DNA of 64,000 bases from positions 744,001 through 808,000 of the forward strand of contig NZ_CP069354.1 in the NCBI RefSeq assembly GCF_016864375.1. Reading direction: 5' to 3'. The notes beneath the pieces are model-generated. The model saw only the letters and a program-made list of their open reading frames with translations, did no database searches and was not told where the DNA came from. The translations under genes were made by a program, and so were the position numbers. This stretch comes from Microvirga sp. VF16 (GTDB lineage: Bacteria; Pseudomonadota; Alphaproteobacteria; Rhizobiales; Beijerinckiaceae). This document shows positions 1 through 8,996 of this stretch, in pieces (position 1 is the stretch's first letter; the number at the start of each line of letters is the position of its first letter).

Positions 1-465
1 GAGGAGCCCAACAATCCGCCGGAAGTGCGCGGGCGTCTGACCCGCAGCGTGATCGAGCGGCGCAACGATTACATCCATGCTCGTGGCCGCTACTGCACCA
101 TGATGGATTGGGAGCGCGACGATCTCGTTCACAACATGGGCACGCTGCTCGGCCAGTGCGAGCGCGACGTGCAGGAGCGCATGGTGTGGCACTTCCTGAT
201 GGTGCATGACGATTACGGCACCCGTGTCGGGAAGATGCTCGGCATCACGGCCGATGACGTGAAAAATTTGCCCCCGCTGCCGAAGCAGGTCCTGACCGAC
301 GAGGAAAAGCGCCGCCTGCAGAATCTTGGCAGGAACGGCGACACAATCGACTCGAATGTCTGGGGGCAGTGGACGAGCTCGGTGAAGAACTACAAGGCCT
401 CGGGCGAGGAGGTTTTGGGCGGCCTCCACGATGTCACCCCGGCCATGGGGCAGGCAGCCGAATAA
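1..465 (+). CDS. Catalase, C-terminal part (5' truncated by window edge)
   Basis: The reading frame is open from base 1, so the start lies outside the window; the GTG at 25 is internal. The roughly 154 visible residues match the C-terminal catalase-related (immune-responsive) domain of clade 3-type catalases: the run DVQERMVWHFLMVHDDYG is typical of it, followed by a basic tail. The haem-binding and catalytic core is not visible, so activity cannot be judged. Catalases convert hydrogen peroxide to water and oxygen. A strong hairpin lies just after the stop. Which catalase paralogue (katA or other) cannot be decided from this fragment. Confidence 0.85.
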   Translation, partial: EEPNNPPEVRGRLTRSVIERRNDYIHARGRYCTMMDWERDDLVHNMGTLLGQCERDVQERMVWHFLMVHDDYGTRVGKMLGITADDVKNLPPLPKQVLTDEEKRRLQNLGRNGDTIDSNVWGQWTSSVKNYKASGEEVLGGLHDVTPAMGQAAE

Positions 466-480
466 GCCTCAAGCGATGAT

Positions 481-1383
481 TTATGGGAAACGAGCCGGGA
501 AATCCCGGCTCGTTTCCTGTGTCAGTTCCGGCACGTGCCTGGAACCCAGGCTCCCACGGCTTTCGGCATAGGCCTTCGTGAATTCGGCGCCGAAGAGCAG
601 GATCAGGGACGAGTAATAGATCCAGAGCAGGATCGTGATGATGGACGCGGCGGCACCGTAGCTCGACGCGATGTTGCTCTTGCCGAGATAGTATCCGATC
701 AAAAACTTGCCGAGGGTGAACAGGAGCGCGGTGACCAGGGATCCGGTCCAGACATCGCTCCAGCGCAGGTCCACGGCCGGCAGCAGCTTGAACATCATCG
801 CGAACAGGAGGGTCGCGATGACGAAGGCGACCAAGCTGTTCAGAAAGCGCAGGATGATCGTGGCGCCTGAGAAATTGGCCTCGAGATAGTGTCCGACGGC
901 GGTCAGCCCCGTGTCGATGACGAGCGACACCAGCAGCAGAAAGCCGATCCCGAGGACCATGGCGAGGCTGACGAGCCGCGTGCGGATGAAATCCAGAACG
1001 CCGTAATTCGCGGGCGGCTTCGCCTTCCAGATAATGTTCAGATTGTCCTGCAATTCCACCACGGCCCCGGTGACCAGCAGAAGAAAGGTCGTGATGCCGA
1101 TGGTGGTGCCGAGGATGCCGGAGCCCATATTGCTGGCGCTGGCGATCATGGCCTCAAGGGCAGACGCCTCGCTGGTCCCGATCAGACCGCCGAGTTCGGC
1201 CACGATGGCGCCCTGGGCCGCCTCCCGTCCGAAGGCCAGTCCCGCGACCGCGATGGCGGCAAGCAGCATGGGAGCCAGCGAGAAGACGGTGAAGAAGGCG
1301 ATGGAGGCGCCAAGGCTCATGGCGCGGTTATTCCACCAGCCCGCGAATGCCACCTTCAAGAGCCGCCATGTTTCAGAAAACAT
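481..1383 (-). CDS. YihY/BrkB family inner-membrane protein
   Basis: About 300 residues with several hydrophobic segments in the pattern of the YihY/virulence factor BrkB family (once misnamed RNase BN). Family hallmarks include the early SLGASIAFFTVFSLAPML segment and the late SSYGAAASIITILLWIYYSS segment with GAEFT after it. The function of the family is unsettled; transport or envelope roles have been suggested. I prefer the ATG at 1383 over the TTG at 1395 because the extra residues carry no conserved sequence. The last codons lie in a terminator hairpin shared with the convergent catalase gene. A second family member lies at 8997-10190. Confidence 0.85.
   Translation of the reverse strand: MFSETWRLLKVAFAGWWNNRAMSLGASIAFFTVFSLAPMLLAAIAVAGLAFGREAAQGAIVAELGGLIGTSEASALEAMIASASNMGSGILGTTIGITTFLLLVTGAVVELQDNLNIIWKAKPPANYGVLDFIRTRLVSLAMVLGIGFLLLVSLVIDTGLTAVGHYLEANFSGATIILRFLNSLVAFVIATLLFAMMFKLLPAVDLRWSDVWTGSLVTALLFTLGKFLIGYYLGKSNIASSYGAAASIITILLWIYYSSLILLFGAEFTKAYAESRGSLGSRHVPELTQETSRDFPARFP
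486..517. terminator. Bidirectional hairpin between convergent catalase and yihY genes
   Basis: A perfect 15-base inverted repeat: 486-500 pairs with 503-517 around a 2-base loop. It lies between the catalase stop and the end of the opposite-strand YihY gene. It overlaps the last codons of the YihY gene, whose stop is at 481-483. There is no long T tract on either side, so Rho-independent termination is inferred from stem strength and position only. Confidence 0.7.
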
Positions 1384-1495
1384 GCATGGGACCAATCCCG
1401 CCGGGCGAGCCGGCGCCGCAAACGGAGTGACTTGGCCGTTAACGGGCAGGAACTTTCTCTGTTCCTGCGAAGTGGAAGCGGTCGCCGTTGCCGAG

Positions 1496-1534
1496 GCATC
1501 GTGCGGAAAGCGGCTGCGGCCTTCCGCACGATGC
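1496..1534. repeat. 13-base-arm inverted repeat between yihY and adh
   Basis: 1496-1508 is exactly complementary to 1522-1534 with a 13-base loop. It lies just downstream of the alcohol dehydrogenase stop, reading on the minus strand, and upstream of the yihY start. It may act as a terminator for adh or be a member of a dispersed palindromic family: its arm contains TCCGCACGATGC, which recurs at 13043-13054. Confidence 0.6.
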
Positions 1535-1560
1535 GAGGCTTATGGGATCGACCCGTTGGG

Positions 1561-2625
1561 CTAAGCAGCCGCTTCCTGCTTCAGCGATGCCATATCGATC
1601 ACGAAGTGGTACTTCACGTCGCTCTTGAGCATGCGTTCATAGGCTTCGTTGATCTTCTGGATCGGGATGATCTCGATCTCGGCGGTGATGCCGTGCTGGG
1701 CACAGAAATCGAGCATTTCCTGCGTCTCCGGGATTCCCCCGATCAGGGAGCCGGCAAGCTGGCGCCGCTTCATGATCAGATTGAACACCGTCGTGGCCGG
1801 GTGCGGCTCGGCCGGCGCGCCCACGAGCACCATGGCGCCGTCCCGGGCGAGAAGCACGAGATAGGCGTCGAGGTCGTGTGGCGCGGCGACGGTGTCGAGG
1901 ATGAAATCGAAGCTGTTCACATGCTCCTTCATAGCCTCCGAATCCCTGGACACGACAACCTCATGGGCGCCGAGGGTCAGGGCATCCTCGCGCTTGTTGG
2001 GGGAGGTGGTGAACAGCACCACATGCGCCCCCATGGCCCGCGCGAGCTTGACCGCCATGTGGCCTAAGCCGCCGAGGCCGACCACGCCGACCTTCTGGCC
2101 GGGCTGCACGCGCCAGCGGCGCAGGGGGGAATAGGTGGTTATCCCCGCACACAAGAGAGGCGCTGCTGCGGCCAGGTCCATGCCCTCCGGCACCTTCAGG
2201 ACGAAGCTCTCATCGACCACGATGAGGTCGGAATAGCCGCCATAGGTATTGGCGCCCGTGCCCTGCTCCGGGCCGTTATAGGTGCCGGTGAAGCCCACCT
2301 CGCAGTATTGCTCCAGGCCCTCGCGGCAGCTCCTGCAGGTGCGGCAGGAATCCACCATGCAGCCGACGCCGACGAGATCGCCGACCTTGAACTTCTGCAC
2401 GCCGTCGCCGACGCGTGTGACACGGCCGACGATCTCGTGGCCTGGCAGTGAGGGAAAGAGAGTGCCACCCCATTCCGCACGGACCGTATGCAAGTCGGAG
2501 TGACAGACGCCGCAATAAAGAATCTCGATCTGGACGTCGTTCTCTCGCGGCTCCCGGCGTTCGAAGCGGCAAGGGGCAAGCGGTGTGGTCGCGTCCTGGG
2601 CGGCATAGCCAAAAGCTTTGGTCAC
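1561..2625 (-). CDS. Zinc-dependent NAD(P) alcohol dehydrogenase (YahK/cinnamyl-alcohol type)
   Basis: A medium-chain dehydrogenase/reductase. Visible hallmarks are the catalytic zinc ligands in GVCHSD and GHE, a structural-zinc cysteine cluster (SCRTCRSC then QYC), and the Rossmann motif GLGGLGHMAVK. The stretch TTSPNKRED after the second beta strand is the pattern seen in NADPH-preferring members such as YahK, so aldehyde reduction with NADPH is the inferred direction; the substrate is unknown. I chose GTG at 2625, preceded by GGAGA with 7-8 bases of spacing, over the upstream ATG at 2664. The gene stands alone. Confidence 0.88.
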   Translation of the reverse strand: MTKAFGYAAQDATTPLAPCRFERREPRENDVQIEILYCGVCHSDLHTVRAEWGGTLFPSLPGHEIVGRVTRVGDGVQKFKVGDLVGVGCMVDSCRTCRSCREGLEQYCEVGFTGTYNGPEQGTGANTYGGYSDLIVVDESFVLKVPEGMDLAAAAPLLCAGITTYSPLRRWRVQPGQKVGVVGLGGLGHMAVKLARAMGAHVVLFTTSPNKREDALTLGAHEVVVSRDSEAMKEHVNSFDFILDTVAAPHDLDAYLVLLARDGAMVLVGAPAEPHPATTVFNLIMKRRQLAGSLIGGIPETQEMLDFCAQHGITAEIEIIPIQKINEAYERMLKSDVKYHFVIDMASLKQEAAA

Positions 2626-3235
2626 GGGAATATTCTCCGAATTTTCGGGCGGCGGGGAATGCAAGACCTAGCGGCGCGACGGCGCGCAGAGGCACTGAAG
2701 TGCAACAGACGATAGGCTCGATCGGACCGTCGTCAACGGAGGGACAGGAGGTTTCTTCCCGCAAAATCGGACCGGAATGGGAGCCGGGCCAGGACCCTTG
2801 AAGGAGGTGGTCGAAGGAGTCCGGTGTCGCGGCGTAATCGTCTTTATGCACAAGGTCACGTTCAATTGACCGCCTGTGTCTAGTATTCCGACTCTGCCAA
2901 TCCAATCTCTTGGGTAAGGCCTTGCGATGGCTCATGGAAAGCCGAGGCACGGTGGTGCAGGCGGCAATGAGGCACAGTGGATTTCGGGTGTCTTTGAGAA
3001 ACTTTAACTTGCTGTCCCGCCCGCAATCCGCGACTCTAGCTGTTGAGGGCGGGCATATTATTCAAGGCGCACAGGTCACTCCAACAGAATTGAACCTGTC
3101 GCGACCTGCTTTTTCTCCGCCATGACAAAAGGAGTACGCCGCATCATTTCGACCGCATCATAGTATCGCATGGTCTGAGCAACCTTAGCGGTGCACAATA
3201 GTTATCTCTGAGAGGGATTGGATTTCGGTGGCGCC
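2626..3235. other. Intergenic region between divergent adh and prkA
   Basis: About 610 bases without a credible gene. It must hold the promoters of adh (minus) and prkA (plus). I see an inverted repeat CCCGCCC (3016-3022) / GGGCGGG (3047-3053) with a 24-base loop, about 180 bases upstream of prkA. I found no EcfG consensus and no correctly spaced sigma-54 site. Confidence 0.5.
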
Positions 3236-5182
3236 ATGCATCATTCCGACGACCTGTTCTCGAGTTTCTTGAAGACCTATGAAACCCGCCGCGAGGCGGA
3301 GATGTCCCTCGCGGAATACCTGGAAGGGTGCCGCAACGATCCCATGATGTATGCGAGCGCTCCCGAGCGCATCCTGGCAGCGATCGGCGAGCCCCAGCTT
3401 GTCGATACGTCAAAGGACGCGCGCCTCGGCCGCATCTTCATGAACCGCACCATCCGGGTCTACCCAGCTTTTTCCGAATTCTACGGCATGGAAGAGACGA
3501 TCGAGATGATCGTCAGCTTCTTCCGCCACGCCGCCCAAGGCCTGGAAGAGCGCAAGCAGATCCTTTATCTGCTCGGCCCCGTCGGCGGCGGCAAATCCTC
3601 CCTTGCCGAGCGTCTGAAATCCCTGATGGAGGTCAATCCCATCTACGTGCTGAAGGCGGGCGACGAGATCAGCCCGGTCTTCGAGAGTCCGCTCGGTCTT
3701 TTCGATCCGGAACAGATGGGTCCGATGCTCGAAGAGCGCTACGGCATTCCGCAGCGTCGGCTGACCAATCTGCTCAGCCCCTGGGCGATCAAGCGCCTCG
3801 ACGAGTTCAAGGGCGACATCTCCAAGTTCCGGGTGATCAAGATCAACCCGTCCCGCCTGAGGCAGATCGCCATTGCCAAGACTGAGCCGGGCGACGAGAA
3901 CAACCAGGATATCTCGTCTCTCGTGGGCAAGGTCGATATCCGCAAGCTCGAGACCCTGTCCCAGGCCGATCCCGACGCCTACAGCTATTCCGGCGGCCTC
4001 AATCGCGCCAATCAGGGCATTCTCGAATTCGTCGAGATGTTCAAGGCACCGATCAAGATGCTGCATCCCCTGCTCACGGCGACGCAGGAGGGCAACTATG
4101 TCGGCACGGAGAACATCGGGTCGATCCCGTTCAGTGGCATCATCCTGGCGCATTCCAACGAGGCGGAATGGCAGACCTTCCGCACCAACAAGAACAACGA
4201 AGCGTTCATCGACCGCATCTACGTGATCAAGGTGCCCTACTGCCTGCGCGTCACGGAGGAACAGAAGATCTACGAGAAGCTGATCCGCAGCTCGGAACTG
4301 GCCGGCGCTCCCTGTGCTCCAGCTACGCTGGAGATGCTGGCCCGGTTCTCGGTTCTGTCGCGGCTGCGGGCGCATGAGAACTCGAATTTCTACTCGAAGA
4401 TGCGTGTCTATGACGGCGAGAGCCTGCGCGAGGTCGATCCGCGTGCGCGCAGCCTGCAGGAATATCGGGACTCGGCCGGCGTCGACGAGGGCATGGATGG
4501 AATCTCGACCCGCTTCGCCTTCAAGGTCCTGTCTGCCACCTTCAACCACGACACGATCGAGGTCGCGGCCGATCCGGTCCATCTCATGTACGTGCTCGAA
4601 CAGTCGCTGCGGCGCGAGCAGCTGCCCCAGGACGTGGAGCGGCGGTATCTGGAGTTCATCAAGGCCGAGCTGGCGCCGCGCTATGCGGACTTCATCGGTC
4701 ACGAGATCCAGAAGGCCTATCTCGAATCCTACCACGATTACGGCCAGAACCTGTTCGACCGCTACGTGGCCTATGCCGATGCCTGGATCGAGGATCAGGA
4801 CTTCAAGGATCCCGATACCGGCCAGCTTCTCAACCGGGAGCTCCTGAACCAGGAGCTGACCAAGATCGAGAAGCCGGCGGGCATCGCCAACCCGAAGGAT
4901 TTCCGCAACGAGGTGGTCAAGTTCTCGCTCCGCGCCCGGGCCGGCAACCATGGCCGCAACCCGTCCTGGACGAGCTATGAGAAGATCCGAGACGTGATCG
5001 AGCGCCGGATGTTCTCGCAGGTCGAAGAACTCCTGCCCGTGATCAGCTTCGGCTCCAAGAAGGACAGCGAGACCGAGAAAAAGCACGGCGAGTTCGTGCT
5101 GCGGATGATGGAGCGTGGCTACACCGAGCGCCAGGTGCGGCGTCTGGTGGAGTGGTACATGCGTGTGAAGCAGGCGGGCTGA
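3236..5182 (+). CDS. prkA: PrkA family serine protein kinase / AAA+ protein
   Basis: 648 residues, the normal PrkA (YeaG) length. The N-terminal AAA-like domain carries a Walker A motif, GPVGGGKSSL, near residue 115; the C-terminal half is the PrkA kinase-like domain. In other bacteria PrkA/YeaG phosphorylates serine on partner proteins and is tied to starvation and stress survival; part of its activity has been argued to be Lon-like proteolysis. I prefer ATG at 3236 over the in-frame TTG at 3218, because the ATG has GGTGG just before it. It is the first gene of the classical prkA-yeaH-spoVR cluster, with 29 bases to the next gene. Confidence 0.93.
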   Translation: MHHSDDLFSSFLKTYETRREAEMSLAEYLEGCRNDPMMYASAPERILAAIGEPQLVDTSKDARLGRIFMNRTIRVYPAFSEFYGMEETIEMIVSFFRHAAQGLEERKQILYLLGPVGGGKSSLAERLKSLMEVNPIYVLKAGDEISPVFESPLGLFDPEQMGPMLEERYGIPQRRLTNLLSPWAIKRLDEFKGDISKFRVIKINPSRLRQIAIAKTEPGDENNQDISSLVGKVDIRKLETLSQADPDAYSYSGGLNRANQGILEFVEMFKAPIKMLHPLLTATQEGNYVGTENIGSIPFSGIILAHSNEAEWQTFRTNKNNEAFIDRIYVIKVPYCLRVTEEQKIYEKLIRSSELAGAPCAPATLEMLARFSVLSRLRAHENSNFYSKMRVYDGESLREVDPRARSLQEYRDSAGVDEGMDGISTRFAFKVLSATFNHDTIEVAADPVHLMYVLEQSLRREQLPQDVERRYLEFIKAELAPRYADFIGHEIQKAYLESYHDYGQNLFDRYVAYADAWIEDQDFKDPDTGQLLNRELLNQELTKIEKPAGIANPKDFRNEVVKFSLRARAGNHGRNPSWTSYEKIRDVIERRMFSQVEELLPVISFGSKKDSETEKKHGEFVLRMMERGYTERQVRRLVEWYMRVKQAG

Positions 5183-5211
5183 CAGAAGACGGAGGCAGAT
5201 CAGGCGTTCCT

Positions 5212-6516
5212 ATGTACATCATCGACCGGCGCCTCAACCCAGGGGGCAAGAGTCTGGCGAACCGTCAACGCTTCCTGCGCCGTGCCAAGGCGCAGATTCA
5301 GCGGGCCGTACGCCAGACCGCAGGCGATCGGGATATCACCGATCTCGAACGGGGAGGGGAGGTCTCGATCCCCGCCGATGGTGTTCGCGAACCCAGCTTC
5401 CGGCGGTCCGGCGAGGGCGGAGTGCACGATCACATCCTTCCCGGCAACAAGCGCTTCGTGGAAGGCGACACCATCGACAGGCCGCCCGGCGGTGGCGGCA
5501 GCGCGGCCGGTGGCGACAGTGGGGAGGGCGAGGACGATTTCCGCTTCGTCCTGACCCGCGACGAATTTCTCGATCTTTTCCTCGACGACCTGGAGCTGCC
5601 CGACTTGGCCAAGCGGCGCGTCGCGACCGTGGAGACGCAAGGCCTCCGGCGCGCGGGCTATACGGTCACCGGCTCTCCCGTGAACCTCGCCCTGCTGCGC
5701 TCCATGCGCAACGCCCTGTCCCGCCGCATTGCCATGCGGCGGCCGAAGACGGAGGATCTGCTTCGCCTCCAGGAAGAGATCGACCGTCTCGAAGAACAGG
5801 AAGGCCCCTCCGAGCGCCTCACCGCCCTGCGGCAGGAGCTTGAGCTGCTGCAGCAACGCACCAAGCGCTTCCCCTATATCGATCCCATCGATCTGCGCTA
5901 TCGCCGCTTCGAGCCGGTCTCGAAGCCAGTCGCCCAAGCGGTGATGTTCTGCCTTATGGACGTGTCGGGTTCCATGACCGAGCACATGAAGGACCTGGCC
6001 AAGCGCTTCTACATGCTGCTCTACATCTTCCTGACGCGGCGCTACAAGCACGTGGAGATCGTCTTCATCCGTCACACTCACGAGGCCAAGGAGGTGGACG
6101 AGGAGACCTTCTTCAACAGCCCCGAGACGGGCGGCACGGTAGTGTCCTCGGCGTTGCGGGAGATGCAGCGGATCGTGGAGGAGCGCTATTCGCCGGATGC
6201 GTGGAACATCTACGCGGCTCAGGCCTCGGACGGCGACAATTCGCCGAATGACGGCACCACCAGCGCGACTCTTCTGCGCGATGTGATCCTGCCGGTCTGC
6301 CAGTATTACGCTTATCTCGAAGTCGGCAGTGACAGCGACCGGATGCAGACAGGTTTCATCAACCATAAGACGTCCCTGTGGCAGACCTATGAGACCCTGC
6401 AGGACGGAGGGGCCAACCTCGCCATGCGCAAGGTGAACCACCGCCGCGAGATCTACCCCGTCTTCCGCGAGCTCTTCCGCCGGCGCGATGCTGAAGTCGG
6501 AGCAAGGGTGCCATGA
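5212..6516 (+). CDS. YeaH/YhbH family protein (DUF444, VWA-like)
   Basis: 434 residues of the DUF444 family, called YeaH in Escherichia coli and YhbH in Bacillus. The N terminus MYIIDRRLNPGGKS is typical. The middle is charged and glycine-rich, and the C-terminal half is von Willebrand A-like with the metal-binding motif DVSGSM near residue 250. The protein functions together with PrkA/YeaG in stress and nitrogen-starvation responses; the mechanism is unknown. The ATG at 5212 starts at the conserved family N terminus. The stop overlaps the next start by 4 bases (ATGA), showing translational coupling to spoVR. Confidence 0.92.
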   Translation: MYIIDRRLNPGGKSLANRQRFLRRAKAQIQRAVRQTAGDRDITDLERGGEVSIPADGVREPSFRRSGEGGVHDHILPGNKRFVEGDTIDRPPGGGGSAAGGDSGEGEDDFRFVLTRDEFLDLFLDDLELPDLAKRRVATVETQGLRRAGYTVTGSPVNLALLRSMRNALSRRIAMRRPKTEDLLRLQEEIDRLEEQEGPSERLTALRQELELLQQRTKRFPYIDPIDLRYRRFEPVSKPVAQAVMFCLMDVSGSMTEHMKDLAKRFYMLLYIFLTRRYKHVEIVFIRHTHEAKEVDEETFFNSPETGGTVVSSALREMQRIVEERYSPDAWNIYAAQASDGDNSPNDGTTSATLLRDVILPVCQYYAYLEVGSDSDRMQTGFINHKTSLWQTYETLQDGGANLAMRKVNHRREIYPVFRELFRRRDAEVGARVP

Positions 6517-8057
6517 GCGTAATCGGGCGCGACCGCCTGCTCTTCCATGGACCGGATTGGGATTTCGGCACGATCCAGCGGATCAACGACGCGGTCGAAG
6601 CCATCGCCGTCGGCGAGCTGGGGCTCGACGTCTATCCCAACCAGATCGAGGTGATCACCGCCGAGCAGATGCTCGACGCCTATGCCTCGATCGGCATGCC
6701 TCTGTTCTACAAGCACTGGTCCTTCGGCAAGCGCTTCGCCATGCATGAATCGAGCTACCGCCAGGGACTCATGGGACTGGCCTACGAGATCGTCATCAAC
6801 TCGAATCCGTGCATCTCCTACATCATGGAGGAGAACACGGCGACGATGCAGACCCTCGTGATCGCCCATGCCGCTTTCGGCCATAACCATTTCTTCAAGA
6901 ACAACTACCTGTTCAAGGAATGGACCGACGCGGACGGGATCCTGGATTATCTCGAATTCGCGAAGGGCTACATCACGCGCTGCGAGGAACGTTATGGGCA
7001 TGCGGCCGTGGAGCGGGTGCTCGATGCGGCCCATGCTTTGATGTCCCACGGCGTCCATCGCTATCCGCGCAAGAAGCGGCCGGACCTGCGTTCGGAGGAG
7101 CGGCGGGAAGAAGAACGCCATCGTCACCAGGAGCAGACCTTCAACGATTTGTGGCGCACGGTGCCGACCAAGGGAGCAGCCGCAAAGCCGCAACTGAGCG
7201 AGGAGCGCCGCCGTGCCCTTCTCGAACTGCCGCAGGAGAACATCCTGTATTTCCTCGAGAAGTCTGCGCCGCGCCTGCAGTCATGGCAGCGCGAGGTTCT
7301 GCGCATCGTGCGCCATATCGCGCAATACTTCTATCCGCAGCGCCAGACCAAAGTGATGAACGAGGGCTGCGCCACCTATTGCCACTATCGCATCATGACC
7401 CGCCTGCACGAGACGGAGCAGATCAGCGACGGCGCTTTCCTCGAATTCCTGCAATCGCACACCAATGTCACCCGGCAGCCGGAATTCGACGATCCGCATT
7501 ACGGTGGCATCAATCCTTATGCGCTCGGCTTCGGCATGATGCAGGACATCGAGCGCATCTGCACGAAGCCGACAGCGGAGGATCGTGAGTGGTTCCCTGA
7601 CATTGCCGGCAGCGGCGATGCCATGGCGGTGCTGCGCGAGGTGTGGGCAAATTACCGCGACGAGAGCTTCATCTCGCAATATTTGAGTCCGCACCTGATC
7701 CGGCAATGGCGCATGTTCCATCTCGTCGATGATCCGGATCAGCCGGAGCTCATGATCGAGGCGATTCATGACGAGCGGGGCTATCGCCGTCTGCGGCGTT
7801 CCCTGTCGCGCCACTACGATGTCGGCTGGAGCGACCCCGACATCCAGGTGGTCGATGTCGACCTCGCAGGAGACCGGCGCCTGATCCTGCATCATCACGT
7901 CCTCAACCGGACCCTGCTGCACAAGGATGACGCTCAGCGGGTCCTTCAGATGGTGGCCAATCTCTGGGGCTATGCGGTGGTGCTGAAAGAGGTGGAGCCC
8001 GCCACCGGTGCGATCTTCCAGGAGCACGTGGCCCACCCGCACGAGACGCTCTTTTGA
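6513..8057 (+). CDS. SpoVR family protein (YcgB)
   Basis: 514 residues, full length for the SpoVR/YcgB family. Conserved stretches include YPNQIEVITAEQM, the HWSFGKRF block and the NSNPCISYIMEEN block near the N terminus, and MNEGCATYCHY in the middle. Histidines and acidic residues in these blocks suggest a metalloenzyme fold, but no activity is established to my knowledge. SpoVR affects cortex formation in Bacillus; in proteobacteria it is a stress-associated partner of PrkA and YeaH. It is translationally coupled to the preceding DUF444 gene. Confidence 0.92.
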   Translation: MSVIGRDRLLFHGPDWDFGTIQRINDAVEAIAVGELGLDVYPNQIEVITAEQMLDAYASIGMPLFYKHWSFGKRFAMHESSYRQGLMGLAYEIVINSNPCISYIMEENTATMQTLVIAHAAFGHNHFFKNNYLFKEWTDADGILDYLEFAKGYITRCEERYGHAAVERVLDAAHALMSHGVHRYPRKKRPDLRSEERREEERHRHQEQTFNDLWRTVPTKGAAAKPQLSEERRRALLELPQENILYFLEKSAPRLQSWQREVLRIVRHIAQYFYPQRQTKVMNEGCATYCHYRIMTRLHETEQISDGAFLEFLQSHTNVTRQPEFDDPHYGGINPYALGFGMMQDIERICTKPTAEDREWFPDIAGSGDAMAVLREVWANYRDESFISQYLSPHLIRQWRMFHLVDDPDQPELMIEAIHDERGYRRLRRSLSRHYDVGWSDPDIQVVDVDLAGDRRLILHHHVLNRTLLHKDDAQRVLQMVANLWGYAVVLKEVEPATGAIFQEHVAHPHETLF

Positions 8058-8157
8058 AGGATACTTTGACGCAAAAAAGCCAGGGACTTGCGCGATCATA
8101 GGGTTCCCTGGGCTCGGCCCTGGTTTCGAGGGTCGGCTCCCTTGCAGGAGAATACCT

Positions 8158-8619
8158 ATGGAACACAAGCCTGTAGAGAAGCTGCGTAGCGTCGCTGAAG
8201 TGCATGAGTTCAATCAAGGTTTCCTGTCCCGCCGCGAACGCCTCGAGCGTTGGGCCGAAGTTCTGGAGCGCCAGCCGAAACGGCGCTTGAGGTCTCTGGG
8301 CGAGATCGAGTTCGTCCCCAAGGACAAACGGCCGGAGCTGAGGTCCGACGAATCCCCCATCACGGTCGCCTTCGAGGATCCGGTCCTGCGGGCTGCTGGC
8401 CTCAAGGGCGACACGCTCGGGGATGCCATGGAATTCTTCGAATTGTCCGAGGGGGCCTCCCATCGCCTTCTCTGCTCCTGCATGAATGGCTGGAGCATGG
8501 AAGCAGGCTCAACGGCACGGAAGGTTCATCGCATCGCGAATCCCGATCATCGGCTCATGCTGTTCACGACAGCCGGGCTGCTGACGGCCGCTCCGGCGGT
8601 GTTCTACTTGCTGAGCTGA
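8158..8619 (+). CDS. Uncharacterised small protein with C-terminal membrane anchor
   Basis: 153 residues from the ATG at 8158, which has a strong AGGAG six to seven bases upstream. The longer open frame from 8008 would overlap spoVR and is not supported. The N-terminal two-thirds are charged and soluble-looking (FLSRRERLERWAEVLER), a cysteine pair lies in RLLCSC, and the last 20 or so residues are hydrophobic, as in a tail-anchored protein. I do not recognise a family. It follows spoVR by 100 bases on the same strand and may be the fourth gene of that operon. Confidence 0.75.
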   Translation: MEHKPVEKLRSVAEVHEFNQGFLSRRERLERWAEVLERQPKRRLRSLGEIEFVPKDKRPELRSDESPITVAFEDPVLRAAGLKGDTLGDAMEFFELSEGASHRLLCSCMNGWSMEAGSTARKVHRIANPDHRLMLFTTAGLLTAAPAVFYLLS

Positions 8620-8630
8620 AAGAATGCTGC

Positions 8631-8664
8631 GGCACCGGACCTTCTTCGAGGTGGGTTCGGTGCC
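8631..8664 (+). repeat. Hairpin between two small genes
   Basis: GGCACCG at 8631-8637 and ACC beyond it pair with 8653-8664 with one mismatch and an 11-base loop. No T tract follows, so it may attenuate read-through or protect the mRNA end rather than terminate fully. Confidence 0.45.
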
Positions 8665-8684
8665 GATTGTCCGGAGATTCGTGA

Positions 8685-8972
8685 ATGGCGGATGCGCCCC
8701 GTCGGATCGGACTGCCCTGGTACCGTCGAGAGGATTATCCCCGCATCCGTGACATGATGGCCGATCGACACAATCTTGCCCCAACCTACAATGCCTGGCT
8801 GGCTGCGGCTCAGAACAACGAAGATGTCGGCAGGCAGGCGGGGCTTCGGATCGCACGCATCATCATCGAGCCAGATAGCTTTGCGAAGTGGTGCGCGGAA
8901 AGAGGCGTCGAGCCCGGTAGCGCTGCGCGCATGGACTATGTGTCCGAGAGATGCGCTCAGGAAAGTGACTGA
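8685..8972 (+). CDS. Conserved-looking small hypothetical protein
   Basis: 95 residues, with GGAGA 6-7 bases ahead of the ATG. The sequence has PWYRREDYPRIRDMMADR near the N terminus and helical segments after it, no membrane segment and no signal peptide. I recognise no characterised family. It lies 65 bases after the tail-anchored protein gene, on the same strand, separated by a hairpin, and ends 24 bases before the end of the convergent YihY gene. Confidence 0.7.
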   Translation: MADAPRRIGLPWYRREDYPRIRDMMADRHNLAPTYNAWLAAAQNNEDVGRQAGLRIARIIIEPDSFAKWCAERGVEPGSAARMDYVSERCAQESD

Positions 8973-8996
8973 AGACGTTTCTCCCTGATCGAAGCG

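Noticed and set aside
2949..2965. Sigma-54-like site GGCAC...TGC upstream of prkA
   Set aside because: The spacing between the GG and GC elements is one base short of the fixed requirement.
3410..6441. Long antisense open frames over prkA (558 residues) and the DUF444 gene (413 residues)
   Set aside because: Both mirror well-recognised genes on the plus strand and show no domain of their own.
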